From positions 1,039,891 to 1,103,890 of the forward strand of contig NZ_RPFW01000004.1 of assembly GCF_007827045.1 (NCBI RefSeq): 64,000 bases of DNA. Reading direction: 5' to 3'. The notes beneath the pieces are model-generated. The model was given only the letters and a program-made list of their open reading frames with translations. It ran no database searches and was not told the DNA's origin. Within the stretch, counting starts at the first letter, position 1; the number at the start of each line of letters is the position of its first letter. Position numbers and translations under genes: made by a program. Below, one piece after another: positions 16,968-26,875 of the stretch. The DNA is from Trebonia kvetii (lineage in GTDB: Bacteria > Actinomycetota > Actinomycetes > Streptosporangiales > Streptosporangiaceae).

Positions 16968-16971
16968 GGGA

Positions 16972-18336
16972 TCACCTCCGTGACGCCGATGATCGCCTCG
17001 CCGCGTCAGGTCGCCGCCGCCATCGATTCCCTCGTAACTCTGCTAGGTCCGCTAGCAGAGTGTCCAGGGTGAGCTCCTCTTCGATGCGAACGCCGTGCCG
17101 CGCCATGGCGGTGGCCAAGGCCGGATCCCATGGTGTCCCGACTGGCTCGCCGGGCGACTGGGGGAGTCGCGCAAGTGGATGTGCGGTCGTCAGCGCGGCC
17201 GCGAGGGCTTCATAGGCGTCTCGGTCGTAATGCCAGGAGTGCCAGCGAGCTCCTCGGCCGCTGATCCGCGTCCGCACCGCCTCGGCGATCCGGATGCCGC
17301 CCCAGTCGAAGTCACCGTGATAGCGAAACTCCGCGCCGCCCGCCGCCAGCAGGTCAAGCAGCCGCCACCCGGCCGCCGACGGCTGGCCCCCGACGCACAG
17401 CAGCGGCTGGCAACTGGCGCCGAGCTCGTCGGCGGCGGCGGCGACCACCACCGGGTTCTCGCAGACCCGCACCGGTCCCGCCGCGCGCAGCGGCTCGTCA
17501 TGGCAGCGCAGCTGCCTGAGCGTGAGCACGGCCGGCTGCCCGGCCTCCCGCTGCAGCGCGAGGACCCTGCCGAGGGCGGTGCGGCCGTCACCGGCCAAAC
17601 CATGGCAGAGCACAAGCGACGAGAGGTCGTCACAGTGGACGCCCACGGCTGCCCATGCCGCGCGACGGGAGTCGGCGCCGCCGTCGCCCGCGAACGGCCG
17701 GCCAGCCAGCGCGCGGGACGCCGACAGGGCGAGCGTTCCTACCGGACGGCCGTCGTCGAGGGCGTGCGCGTCGCCGCAGCATTCGGCGGCGAGCCTGCCG
17801 ATGGGCGTGCCGCGCGACGGCAGCCGCCGCAGCACCGCCGCCACCTGCTCAAGCAGCGCCAGTGCCACATCGGGTGATGATGCCAGCCGGCGGACCGTGC
17901 CGGTCGTATCGAGCCACACCCGCCACGCCGCCAGCTCGGCCCTGCCCGCCACGGCGTCGTCTAGCGGCCCGACCGCGGCCGCCCAGGCGGCCGCGGTATC
18001 CGCGCGGTCGCGGTTGAGGTCCCGCAGCGGACCGGTCAGGCGCGTCACGGCCTCGGCAAGGCCGTCGGCTGCGGCCCCGCTCTCCCGCACGATGCGGTCC
18101 AGCTCCGGCAGCGACACCGACAAGGACACGCCGGAACGGGCCGGCCTGCCGGTCAGCCGCTCCACCGCCCGCCGCTGCCTGGCGGTCGCATCGGCGAGGG
18201 TCACAGTCCCGCTCAGTGAGCGTCCGGTCTCCAGCCGGTCCCGCGCCCGCCGGACCAGCCACGCGACGTCATCGCCGCCGAGCAGCCGGTGCAGCCTGGC
18301 GTCGGCCTCCGTGGCGCCGGTCGCACTGTCAGTCAC
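16972..18336 (-). CDS. jetD: JetD, Wadjet type II (TIGR02679, DUF2399 TOPRIM nuclease subunit)
   Basis: 454 residues, last gene of the four-gene cassette TIGR02677-02680. JetD carries a TOPRIM-like nuclease that cuts extruded plasmid DNA. The C-terminal half shows the expected acidic residues: VRVCENPVVV with Glu, and YHGDFDWGGIRIA with the DxD. GTG 18336 is chosen because it overlaps the JetC stop (GTGA); a longer reading enters jetC sequence in another frame. Confidence 0.9.
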   Translation of the reverse strand: MTDSATGATEADARLHRLLGGDDVAWLVRRARDRLETGRSLSGTVTLADATARQRRAVERLTGRPARSGVSLSVSLPELDRIVRESGAAADGLAEAVTRLTGPLRDLNRDRADTAAAWAAAVGPLDDAVAGRAELAAWRVWLDTTGTVRRLASSPDVALALLEQVAAVLRRLPSRGTPIGRLAAECCGDAHALDDGRPVGTLALSASRALAGRPFAGDGGADSRRAAWAAVGVHCDDLSSLVLCHGLAGDGRTALGRVLALQREAGQPAVLTLRQLRCHDEPLRAAGPVRVCENPVVVAAAADELGASCQPLLCVGGQPSAAGWRLLDLLAAGGAEFRYHGDFDWGGIRIAEAVRTRISGRGARWHSWHYDRDAYEALAAALTTAHPLARLPQSPGEPVGTPWDPALATAMARHGVRIEEELTLDTLLADLAELRGNRWRRRPDAARRSSASRR

Positions 18337-21300
18337 GCTAGAGCCCGCTCGGCCCTGCGCCGTTCCCGCCCATCCCACCGCCACGGCGTGACCAGGACCG
18401 CGTCGATGCCTTCCTGCCGGGCAAGCTGGCAGATGCCAAGACCGGGCACCTGCGGGTAGCAGCCCCACTCCCGCTCGCTGGTCATGACCACGTCCATGTC
18501 GAAGGTGGCGAGCAGGCCCAGGCACTTCGCGCGCGAGTCGTCATCGACGCCGGCGAACGCCTCGTCGAGCGCGATCAGCCGCGGTGCGTACGGGTTCCCT
18601 GCCGACTTGTAGTGCGACGAGGCCGCCGCGAACAGCGGAACCGACACCACGAGCGCGCGCTCGCCACCGGATGCGGGGCCGGTGGCGGGCCGCCACTGCC
18701 CGTCCTGATAGCGCTGGATCACGAACTCATGCCAGCCCCGGTAGTCAAGCGCCGACGTCAGCGCCTCGGCCCAGCCGGCCGCCGGATTGTCCGCGTGCTC
18801 GGCCGCGATCCGCTGCTGCAGGAACGCGCCCACCAGAGCCCGGTCGGCGGCGGACCACGCGTCGATCGTCTGCCGGAGCTTGAGCCTGACCCGGTCGAGT
18901 CCCTCGGGAGCGTTCCTTGCCTGCTGCCAGATCAGCCGCAGCCTCATGCCCGTCGACGTCGGCCGCGCCTGTAGTTCGTCGTTCATCTGCCTGACCTCGG
19001 CCTCGGCCGCGGAGATCAGCTCGTGCAGCGTTCCCGCCACCTCGTTGAGCAGGTGATTCTCCAGGATCTCCCGCTCACGCGCGGACAGCAGCGCGGTTCG
19101 CTGCGCCACCTCCGCCGCCAGCGCCTCGGCAAGCCCGGGCAGGTCGTGGCTGCGGCCCTGGAACAGCACGTCGATCACGATGACGCCCTCGCTCAGCGTC
19201 AGCCCCGCCGAGTGCCCGTGCCTGGCCATCGCGTCCGCGAGCAGCTTGTGCTCCTCGGTGACCCGCTTCTGGATCCGGTCCCATGGAACGTCCCCGTCGT
19301 CCACGGAATCGAGTTCGGCGTTCACCGCGCGGGCGAGGATCACGGTCGGCGTCGCCGCCCATGGCTGTTCCACGTCGGGGACCTCCACCGAGGTCACCGC
19401 GACCCGCAGCAGCCCGGTGGCGGCGAACGCCTGGAACTCGCGGACCGCGTCGTCCCGCTGGCGTGCCGCCTCCTCGACGTCCGTCCGCAGTCGGCCGCGT
19501 TCCCCGTCCGCCTTGCCGCTCGCCCCGATTGCGTCACGTTCCCGGTCGCGGGCGGACCGCTGGGCCGCCGTGTTCCTGCCGAGACCGCCGGTCACCTCGG
19601 CGAGCCGGCGCTGCAGTTCCTCGACCGCCGTGCCGACGGTGGCAAGCAGCTCCTGGTATGTCGTCGCCGCCGCTCCGGCCCCCTCCCGTGCCTCGGCGGC
19701 TCGCTCGCTCGCCTCCACGAGCAGCTGCCGGCCTTCTGCGAGCTCGGACTCCGCGTCGGCCGCGGCGCGGATCGCGGCGCGCGCCGCCTCGGCGGCCGGC
19801 CAGAGCCCGGCGAGCGCCACCCGGTACGCCCCAACCCCCGCCCGCACGCCGGCCAGCTCGTCCGGGTCCACGGGCAGGGCGACATCCTGGGCGAATTCCT
19901 CGGCGCGCGACCGGGCGTCCGTCAGCTCCCGCTGCCGCCGCTCACGCACGGCCCCGGCCGACGCGTGGTCCTCCCGCGCGCGGGCAAGCCCGCGGCGCTC
20001 CACTGCGGCCCCGGTGTGCGCCTCGCGAACCTTGCCGTCCGGTGGCACCGTCCGGTGCTCCGCGGCGAGCAGTTCCTGCCGCGCCGCGAGGCCGGCCAGC
20101 TCCGCGTCGATCGCGTCGATCGCGGCGCGCTCGGTGCCAAGCTCCCGCTCAAGGGACTCGATCCGCGCCCGCCGCGCGGCCTCCCGGGCCCCCTCGCCGA
20201 TGTAGCGGGCCCGGTCCTTGTGCCAGGCGCCGCGCAGCATCCCGTTGGACCAGCGCCCGTCCGTGGTCACCCAGGTCCCAACGGTGTCGGCGGTCCCTGG
20301 CCCGCGTCCGATAGCACTCAGAACGGATGCCACCGACTCGTCCCGTAGCACTCCCGCCTGGGGGTCGTCCGGATCAATCGCGGGCACGAGCAGGCCGGCG
20401 CATGACGCCCCGGCTGCCGGGGCAAGCCCGGACACCACGATCACGTCCCCGTCGACGAGGTTGCCCTCCGGCGTCACCCACGCGTCGAGGATCCCCGCCG
20501 CCTCAAGCGCCGCCTCCAGCCCGGCGTGCTCGTCGTCGGACAGGCCAGGCACGAAGTCGGTCACCTTCCACAGCGGTGCCCCGGCCCGGCCGTCGCGCAC
20601 GCCGGCGGCCCGCGTGTGCGGAGCCTGCGGGGCGTCGTGGCCGCCAAGGCGCAGTCGGCCGATCTCGTCGGCCAGCTCTCCTGCCTGCCTGACGTGAGCC
20701 GACCGGCTGCCGCTGAGCTGACCGGCGAGCCGGCCGAGCTCCGCGCCGGCGGCGCGGGCGGCGTCGTCGATGATCGCGGCCGCCGGGTTCGCGCCCTCCC
20801 CGGTCAGCCCCCAGCCCTCAAGCGCGTCCATCAGCTCGTCGGGGTCGGCTATCCGCAGTTCCGCCAGCCCGTTCAGGTAGGAGCGGTAGGCGTCAAGAAG
20901 CAGCCGCATCCGTTCCGCTGCTGCTTCATCCGCGGCCGTGACCCGGTCGGCCGCGGCCTGGACCTCAGCCGACAGCCTGCCCTCGTCAGCCTGCGCTGCC
21001 TGGAGCCTCCGCTCGCATTCCGCGGACTCCCCGAGCAGCGTGCCAAGCCGCGTGACCGCCTGTTCCTGCCGGTCGGCGATGGCCAGGGCAGCACGCCTGG
21101 TCTGGGCGAGCATGTCGGCCGCCGGTGCCTCGGCGGCATCCAGGTAGGCGCCGGCCGCATGGTGCGCCCCGCCCGCCGAGACGACGTCCAAGTCTGCGGG
21201 ATCGAGCGCGACGACGGCCGTCCGGTGCTGGTTGGCGCAGAACGCGTCAGCCGACGCGGTCGCGGCCTCGCCCAGCGCCCTGGCGAGCTTGTCGCGCCCG

Positions 21301-22457
21301 GTCCCGGCCTGATGCGCCGTTTGAGTCGCCCGGTCGGCGTACTTCCGTACCTGGCTGGCCAGCCGGTCCCGGTGTTCCTCCCGGTCCTGCGCCGATTTCT
21401 CCCTGCGGTCGGCGTCCTCACGCAGCTGCTCGAGCCGTTCCGCGTCCCGCATCGCGGGATCGGCCTGCAGCGCGTCGCCTCGCGCTTCCAGTTCAGCGCG
21501 CTGCTCCTCAAGCGCCAGGAGTTCGTCCTGCGCCTCGGCCAGCTGCTGTCTGGCGGCCGTGAAGGCCTCCTCGGCGGCGGCGAGGTCTCTGCCGAGCTGT
21601 TCGTAGTGGCTCTGCGTCGCCCTCGGGCCGGAGGCCTTGCGCTTGGCCGCGACCCGCGCGTACCGACGGTAGTGGCCGAGGAAGTCGGCCGCCGCCTGCT
21701 GCGCCTCGGCGAGAGAGCGCAGCGCGTCGCGCTCCTCATCGAGACCGCGGAACGCCTCGGCGACGGTGGTCACCAGGCCGGGGCTGAGCGGCGGCAGCGC
21801 CTCGGTGAGCGCCCGGGACAGCAGCTTCTCGTCTGGCTTTTTCGACAGCTGCGGCTGGCGCAGCTGGATCAGTAGGTTGACCAGGGCCTCATAGCGGTGC
21901 TCGCCGAGGCCGAACAGGTGCTCGTCGACCGCCCGCCGGTAGTCGGCCGCCCGGTCGTAAACGAATCCGTGCGAGCCGATCTCCTCGCGCAGCTTCTCCC
22001 TGGTGAGCGGGACACGGCTGTCGGGCAGCAGCCGCAGCTCCGCGCCGGGACGCTGGGTGGTGACGAAGAACCAGTGCCGGGCGATGCCCCGCCCGGCGAC
22101 GGCCTTCAGCCCGCAGCCGATCGTGCAGAACTCCTGAGTTCCGTCGGCGGCCCGGCGGCCGAACTCTAGCCAGGTGTATCCGAGACGTTCCGGGCTAGGG
22201 TGCTTGCCGCCGAGCAGCAGGTTCCACTCCATCCGCTTCTGCCGGTCGCCGTCCGGCTCCACCCGGTGCGGCGCGAGTTCGCCGTCGAGCAGGAACGGAA
22301 GGGTAAGGGCGAGCACCTTGGACTTGCCTGTTCCGTTGTTGCCGCGCAGCAGCAGGCGGCCGTCGTGGAACCAGAATTCCTCCTGGTCGTAGTAGAACAT
22401 GTCGACAAGGCCCGCCCGCAGCGGCTTCCACCGCTCAGAAGATGGTGCTGGCAGCAT
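18333..22457 (-). CDS. jetC: JetC, Wadjet type II SMC-like ATPase (TIGR02680)
   Basis: 1374 residues. Walker A GNNGTGKS at 39-46, long Glu/Ala/Arg-rich coiled coil from about 270 to 1080 with a central hinge-like part, ABC signature ASGGERALVV and Walker B LIALDEAFAGVDDDS near the C-terminus. Wadjet JetC with JetA and JetB forms a loop-extruding SMC complex that recognises small circular DNA. Overlaps the end of jetB by 23 bp. Confidence 0.95.
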   Translation of the reverse strand: MLPAPSSERWKPLRAGLVDMFYYDQEEFWFHDGRLLLRGNNGTGKSKVLALTLPFLLDGELAPHRVEPDGDRQKRMEWNLLLGGKHPSPERLGYTWLEFGRRAADGTQEFCTIGCGLKAVAGRGIARHWFFVTTQRPGAELRLLPDSRVPLTREKLREEIGSHGFVYDRAADYRRAVDEHLFGLGEHRYEALVNLLIQLRQPQLSKKPDEKLLSRALTEALPPLSPGLVTTVAEAFRGLDEERDALRSLAEAQQAAADFLGHYRRYARVAAKRKASGPRATQSHYEQLGRDLAAAEEAFTAARQQLAEAQDELLALEEQRAELEARGDALQADPAMRDAERLEQLREDADRREKSAQDREEHRDRLASQVRKYADRATQTAHQAGTGRDKLARALGEAATASADAFCANQHRTAVVALDPADLDVVSAGGAHHAAGAYLDAAEAPAADMLAQTRRAALAIADRQEQAVTRLGTLLGESAECERRLQAAQADEGRLSAEVQAAADRVTAADEAAAERMRLLLDAYRSYLNGLAELRIADPDELMDALEGWGLTGEGANPAAAIIDDAARAAGAELGRLAGQLSGSRSAHVRQAGELADEIGRLRLGGHDAPQAPHTRAAGVRDGRAGAPLWKVTDFVPGLSDDEHAGLEAALEAAGILDAWVTPEGNLVDGDVIVVSGLAPAAGASCAGLLVPAIDPDDPQAGVLRDESVASVLSAIGRGPGTADTVGTWVTTDGRWSNGMLRGAWHKDRARYIGEGAREAARRARIESLERELGTERAAIDAIDAELAGLAARQELLAAEHRTVPPDGKVREAHTGAAVERRGLARAREDHASAGAVRERRQRELTDARSRAEEFAQDVALPVDPDELAGVRAGVGAYRVALAGLWPAAEAARAAIRAAADAESELAEGRQLLVEASERAAEAREGAGAAATTYQELLATVGTAVEELQRRLAEVTGGLGRNTAAQRSARDRERDAIGASGKADGERGRLRTDVEEAARQRDDAVREFQAFAATGLLRVAVTSVEVPDVEQPWAATPTVILARAVNAELDSVDDGDVPWDRIQKRVTEEHKLLADAMARHGHSAGLTLSEGVIVIDVLFQGRSHDLPGLAEALAAEVAQRTALLSAREREILENHLLNEVAGTLHELISAAEAEVRQMNDELQARPTSTGMRLRLIWQQARNAPEGLDRVRLKLRQTIDAWSAADRALVGAFLQQRIAAEHADNPAAGWAEALTSALDYRGWHEFVIQRYQDGQWRPATGPASGGERALVVSVPLFAAASSHYKSAGNPYAPRLIALDEAFAGVDDDSRAKCLGLLATFDMDVVMTSEREWGCYPQVPGLGICQLARQEGIDAVLVTPWRWDGRERRRAERALA

Positions 22458-23694
22458 CGGCCGTCGCCTTTCGTGTCTGGCGCGTTCTGGTGTGGCTCGC
22501 GGCGGGAGAGCCGGGCTCGCGGATGGTGGGGTCGGCGAGCGCGAACCGGGCGATGGCCGGGCGGCCGCGGATCACGGTGCCGGTGCCGTCTCGGGTGACC
22601 TCGATGTCGATGTCGACTAGGCGCAGGGCGGTGAGCTTGTCAAGCGCGACATCGAGCAGCTCGACTTCCGCGCCGGGCTCGGTGACGCCCTTGCGCCAGT
22701 AGCCCGCGTGCGCCTGCGCTGTCCGCCGGACGAACGCCAGCAGCTCGGCCCGCGGTGCCCGTGCCCGGCCCGCCAGGTATTCGGCGACCAGCAGCGTGAC
22801 GTGACCGTCGGTCCGCTGCTCGGGCATCCGCACGTCGGTGAGCTCGTCGTCCGGGTCCACCATGGCGATGCCCTCGGCGCGCAGTTCCGGCAGCAGCCCG
22901 GTGGCCTCGGCGATCCGCCCAGTGATGTTATGCCGCTGGGCGACCAGGTAGGCACGCTCGTCGTCGGTGAGCTCGTCGTAGTAGAGGACCGGGTCATCGA
23001 GCAGCCGGCGGGTGAGGATTCTGCGCAGCGCCTGGTTGCGCAGCTCGTCGGTCTCGGCGACCGGCTCGGCGGTCAGCTCCGCGAGCCGCGCCTGGAAACC
23101 GCTCGCGGTGATGGTGGACGGGCCGCGGCTGCCGGTCAGCAGCACGCCGAGCACCGGCCGCCGCACGTCGTACAGGACGTCGGTGCCGGCTGACAGGTAC
23201 GCGTCCTCGTCTCCGGCGACCCGGCTGAGCACGCCCCAGCCGAGCAGTAGCCGGACCACCGCCACGAGGTCGGTGCGATCGCTCCTGTTCTCTAGCGTCA
23301 GCGTGAACCCGGTGGCCGCGAGGCTGGGTTCGGCGGCGGCGGTGAGCACGTCGTCGGCAAGGCTGCCGAGCGTGGTCTGCGCGTCGGCGCGGGCGAGCGC
23401 GGATAGCGCGAGGCAAAGGGTGACGTAGCGGCGACGGCTGAACGGCTCTTTGTTGTGCCCGCGAGCGGGGTGGGTGGCGTCGTCCGTCAGCGGTGCGGTC
23501 TTGAACAGCCGGGCCGTTTCCGCGTCTGCGACAAGCCGCCAGCCGGTCTCCCTGCGCAGCCAGTCGGACAGGGCAGTCAGGTGCCTACGGACAAGCATCA
23601 ACGACTCGGCGTCGTCGGGGGCGATGAGCAGCGGTCTGGCGAGCAGGGCACGCAGCGCGGCCCGGCGCTGCGCCTGCTCCTCGGCGGGGATCAT
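22435..23694 (-). CDS. jetB: JetB, Wadjet type II (TIGR02678, DUF2398)
   Basis: 419 residues; kleisin-associated winged-helix subunit of the Wadjet complex. ATG 23694 overlaps the JetA stop as ATGA. Recognisable family stretches are LDDPVLYYDELTDDERAYL and NITGRIAEATGL. A longer in-frame reading would enter jetA and is not used. Confidence 0.92.
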   Translation of the reverse strand: MIPAEEQAQRRAALRALLARPLLIAPDDAESLMLVRRHLTALSDWLRRETGWRLVADAETARLFKTAPLTDDATHPARGHNKEPFSRRRYVTLCLALSALARADAQTTLGSLADDVLTAAAEPSLAATGFTLTLENRSDRTDLVAVVRLLLGWGVLSRVAGDEDAYLSAGTDVLYDVRRPVLGVLLTGSRGPSTITASGFQARLAELTAEPVAETDELRNQALRRILTRRLLDDPVLYYDELTDDERAYLVAQRHNITGRIAEATGLLPELRAEGIAMVDPDDELTDVRMPEQRTDGHVTLLVAEYLAGRARAPRAELLAFVRRTAQAHAGYWRKGVTEPGAEVELLDVALDKLTALRLVDIDIEVTRDGTGTVIRGRPAIARFALADPTIREPGSPAASHTRTRQTRKATADAASTIF

Positions 23695-25280
23695 GGCACC
23701 AGGTCCGTGATCTCGATGACGTGCTCGGGGCCGGTGAGCACGCCGTCCTCGGTGTTGATCGCTACCGCGCCGCCGTCGGGGACCAGGCACAGCCGCACCT
23801 CAAGGCTGCCGTCGCTTGTGACGGTCTTTACTTCGGTGTCGCCTGGCGCCCGGGCCGCGAGCGCGTCGCCGAGCAGGCCGAGAAAGAGGCGGAACACCCT
23901 CGGGTCGAGCACATCCAGGTCAGACAGCAGGGTCGGCCCGCTGGTGCGCAGCCGCCGTCGTGCCTCGGCGGTCTGCGCGGCCTCCTGCTCCGCCCGGATG
24001 CGCAGCAGCTCCCTTTCCGCGGAACGGTCCCGCACCTGGCTGGGCTTGCCGCGCCGCTCGTACGCGCCGGTCTTGTGCAGCTGCGGTGAGATCCGGATCG
24101 GCGGCGCATCACCCCACGGCGTCCCTGCGGGCAGGGCCGCCCACTCATCGGCGGTGTCACTGGTGACCGACAGGTGCCTCGCGGGGGACAGCCCGAACGC
24201 CGCCCGCCACAGCTGGTGCGCCGCCGCGTCGTCCGGCGCCTCGGCGAACCACCGGGCGAGCGCGGCGAAGTCAGCCGACCGGTCCGACCGGCCGGTGCGC
24301 CGCTCGTTGAGCAGGCCGACCGCGTCGATGAGCTGCTTGATCGCGGTCACCGCGGCCTGTCGCAGCAGCCTGGCCTGCGATTGGTGCCCGGTATCCCGGG
24401 AGGTGAACCAGTCGTCAAGGCCGCGCCACCGGTTCCGCCACGCGTCCAGTGCCTGCTCTTCCGCCCTGGCCAGCGCCGCGGCTGCGTCCGCACCCTCGGG
24501 GACCGCGTCGGCGGCCTCGCGCCTGGCGGCCACCGCGAGCAGCCGCTCGTGCCCGGCAGCCTCCAGGTCGCTCAGCAGCAGCGCGATCTGGGCGCCGGAG
24601 TTGGCGAGGTCGGCGATGAACCGGTTGATGTAGTCGATCAGCCGTTCCTTGTACGCGATGAAGCCGTCGACGTCCCCGTCCGAGAAGTCGATCGCGCGCC
24701 GCAGCGCCGACATGAACGCCTGCGCGTTGTCGGCCAGGGAGGAGAACCGTTCCGCCACCGACAGCAGCAGCAGATGGACCTTGGCCGGGTCGGGATCGCC
24801 CTCCCTGGCCAGCGCCAGCAGCGCCTGGAGCTGGCCAGCGATGTCGGCCAGGGCAACCGACTGGAGCTGGCCGCGCCGCCCGATCGCCTCCTCGTAGAAC
24901 GCGATCGCCTGCTCGGCCGCCTGCCCGGCCGGCGTGAGCTGGTAAAGGGAGCGCTTGCGGTGGAAGTCCTCCACCGAGGTGACTCGGCTCGTGTCCACGT
25001 CCGCCCGCAGGTTGCCCCATCGGACTAGCTGATCTAGAGCTTCGGTGAGCTGGTCATCGGCATCCATCCGCAGTTCCACAGCGACGTCTTCTGGACGCAG
25101 GTGCACGATGAAGCGCTCCTTCGCCCGCGCGAACGTCAGGAGCAGGTGCCGGTACTGATCGGCGTTGGGGACGCTGAGATGCGTGAACGGCTGCGCCTCG
25201 CCGGGAATCTTGCTGTGCGGCTTCTCCCGGCCGCGCGCCGATGGGGGGACGTCGCCAGCCACGTGTCCATGGTGCCGCAT
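23691..25280 (-). CDS. jetA: JetA, Wadjet type II (TIGR02677, DUF2397)
   Basis: About 529 residues, kleisin subunit. N-terminal FTHLSVPNADQYRHLLLTF and the winged-helix element KRSLYQLTPAGQAAEQAI match the family; a helical middle part and a C-terminal winged helix follow. The start is uncertain: ATG 25280 or GTG 25262 lack a clear ribosome-binding site. An open frame continues upstream into the neighbouring TetR scar and is ignored. First gene of jetABCD. Confidence 0.88.
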   Translation of the reverse strand: MRHHGHVAGDVPPSARGREKPHSKIPGEAQPFTHLSVPNADQYRHLLLTFARAKERFIVHLRPEDVAVELRMDADDQLTEALDQLVRWGNLRADVDTSRVTSVEDFHRKRSLYQLTPAGQAAEQAIAFYEEAIGRRGQLQSVALADIAGQLQALLALAREGDPDPAKVHLLLLSVAERFSSLADNAQAFMSALRRAIDFSDGDVDGFIAYKERLIDYINRFIADLANSGAQIALLLSDLEAAGHERLLAVAARREAADAVPEGADAAAALARAEEQALDAWRNRWRGLDDWFTSRDTGHQSQARLLRQAAVTAIKQLIDAVGLLNERRTGRSDRSADFAALARWFAEAPDDAAAHQLWRAAFGLSPARHLSVTSDTADEWAALPAGTPWGDAPPIRISPQLHKTGAYERRGKPSQVRDRSAERELLRIRAEQEAAQTAEARRRLRTSGPTLLSDLDVLDPRVFRLFLGLLGDALAARAPGDTEVKTVTSDGSLEVRLCLVPDGGAVAINTEDGVLTGPEHVIEITDLVP

Positions 25281-25383
25281 GCCACCGACAAAGCACGCGC
25301 CATCAGCGCGGCGAGACGCCGCTCTTTCATAACGAGCCTCGGAGAGGTACTCAAGCGGGAACGGTAGGAAAGAAGTCCGCGGC

Positions 25384-25769
25384 CTATCCCAGGGCCTTGC
25401 CCGCCTCGGCGGCCGCGGCGTGGGCGGCGTCCTTGAAGGTAGCGGCGATATCCTTGAACTGGTCAAGGGCCGGGTTGACGCCAACCAGGGTGAACTCGCG
25501 CTCGATGACGGTGAGCTCGCCACCCCAGACGTCGGCCAGGATGCGGCTTTGGTAGTCGATGGAGTGGTCCCAGCCCTCGCGCGGGGTGCCAGGGCCGTAC
25601 GCGCCGCCGCGGGCCACGACGAGGACGACGGGCTTGCCGGCGAGCAGCGTCTCATCGGCGGACTTGGCACCCGCAATGACCACATCGATCCATGCCTTGA
25701 CGTGCTGCGGGACACCGAAGTTGTAGAGCGGGACCGCCAACAGCACCGCGTCTGCGGAGCGCAGCTGGT
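25384..25769 (-). pseudogene. FMN-dependent NADH-azoreductase, C-terminal fragment
   Basis: About 125 residues with PLYNFGVPQHVKAWIDVV, LVVARGGAYG and DYQSRILADVWG, typical of AzoR from its middle to the end. The N-terminal 60-70 residues with the flavodoxin start are missing. Reading upstream, azoreductase-like sequence (GDQLRSADAVLLA) stops at about 25770, where TetR sequence begins in another frame. Confidence 0.75.
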
Positions 25770-25853
25770 CGCCAGGTCGACACCGACCGTGCCGACACCT
25801 TGCCGGTAGAACAGGTCGGCCGCAGCGTCGATCACCCGCTCCCGGGGTGTCAT
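25770..25853 (-). pseudogene. TetR family regulator, N-terminal fragment
   Basis: From ATG 25853: MTPRERVIDAAADLFYRQGV then GTVGVDL, the first helices of a TetR DNA-binding domain. The recognition helix and ligand domain are missing; the sequence then runs into the azoreductase fragment. A deletion on one strand joined the front of tetR to the back of azoR. Confidence 0.7.
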
Positions 25854-25928
25854 GCCAGCCGTCCCAGGCCCGGTCGCATCGGGCACAGTCGCATCAGCGC
25901 ACCTACCCTACTTCCCACCCTGGCACCA

Positions 25929-25972
25929 GGAAACAGATCGGTGTACCGTAGTTAGGAAACCGATCTGTTTCC
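25929..25972. promoter_or_regulatory. Large inverted repeat, probable TetR operator of the SDR gene
   Basis: GGAAACAGATCGGT (25929-25942) and its exact reverse complement ACCGATCTGTTTCC (25959-25972) are separated by 16 bp; a further GGAAAC at 25955 pairs with the same right end. It lies between the TetR remnant and the divergent SDR gene, the usual place for a TetR operator. Confidence 0.65.
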
Positions 25973-26017
25973 GGGAAGCGTCCGGAGAGCGGCACCGCGC
26001 GGTGGCAGGGGGACAAC

Positions 26018-26875
26018 ATGGCAGGCGCGAGACGGCAGACGGCACGGCTCAAAGTTTTCGTAACCGGAGCGAGCTCGGGAATCGGACGTGCGGCCGCGGC
26101 CGAATTCGCCCGTCGCGGCCATCAGGTGTTCGCGGGCGCCAGGCGCGTGGAGGCCCTCGCCGACCTGGCCGCCGGCACGCCGAACATCACGGCGGTCAGC
26201 CTCGACGTGACGGACGCCGCCGCCATCAGGCAAGCCTGGGCCACGATAGTGGCGGCCACCGGCGGCGCGGGCGTCGACGTGCTCGTCAACAACGCCGGGT
26301 TCGCCCTCGCCGGGCCGGTCGAGACCCTCTCCGACGCCGACGTCAAGCGCCAGTTCGACACCAACGTGTTCGGCGTGCTCGCCATGACCCGGACGGTGCT
26401 GCCCGCTATGCGCGAGCGCGGTTCCGGCCTGATCGTGAACATAAGCTCGCTGGTGGGCCGCACCACATTCGCAGGCATGGGCGTGTACGGCGCCACCAAG
26501 TACGCCGTCGAGGCGATCTCTGACGCGCTGCGTCAGGAAGTGGCCGACTTCGGCGTCAAGGTCGTCATCATCGAGCCTGGCTTCGTGACTACCAGCCTGG
26601 GCGAGGCCGCGGACGCCCAGTCGGCCACGGCCGCGGAAGTCCCGGCCGCCTACACAGAAATGATCGCGCGCGGTGACCGCTACCTGGCCGCCCAGATCGC
26701 CAAGGGCATCGCCCCCGGCCAGGTTGCCGCCGCCATCGTCGCCGCTGCCGAGCACCCGAACCCGCGCCCGCGCTACGTCGTCCCAGGGGCCGCACGGTTC
26801 CTCATCGCCCTGCTCACCACCCTCCCCGACCGCCTCGCCGACCGCGCCAAGCACCTCGCCACCGCCCGCGCTTGA
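26018..26875 (+). CDS. Short-chain dehydrogenase/reductase
   Basis: 285 residues. NAD(P)-binding TGASSGIG near residue 16, LDVTD, NNAG, the catalytic Ser in NISSL, and the YxxxK motif in YGATKYAVE are all present. The C-terminus extends past the core fold, as in retinol-dehydrogenase-like SDRs. A Gly-rich ribosome-binding site precedes ATG 26018. Probably once repressed by the now broken TetR gene; its present expression may be constitutive (inference). Confidence 0.9.
   Translation: MAGARRQTARLKVFVTGASSGIGRAAAAEFARRGHQVFAGARRVEALADLAAGTPNITAVSLDVTDAAAIRQAWATIVAATGGAGVDVLVNNAGFALAGPVETLSDADVKRQFDTNVFGVLAMTRTVLPAMRERGSGLIVNISSLVGRTTFAGMGVYGATKYAVEAISDALRQEVADFGVKVVIIEPGFVTTSLGEAADAQSATAAEVPAAYTEMIARGDRYLAAQIAKGIAPGQVAAAIVAAAEHPNPRPRYVVPGAARFLIALLTTLPDRLADRAKHLATARA

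Noticed and set aside
25280..25886. A longer JetA protein starting near 25886
   Set aside because: The extra residues are the TetR remnant and out-of-frame azoreductase sequence, not part of the JetA family.
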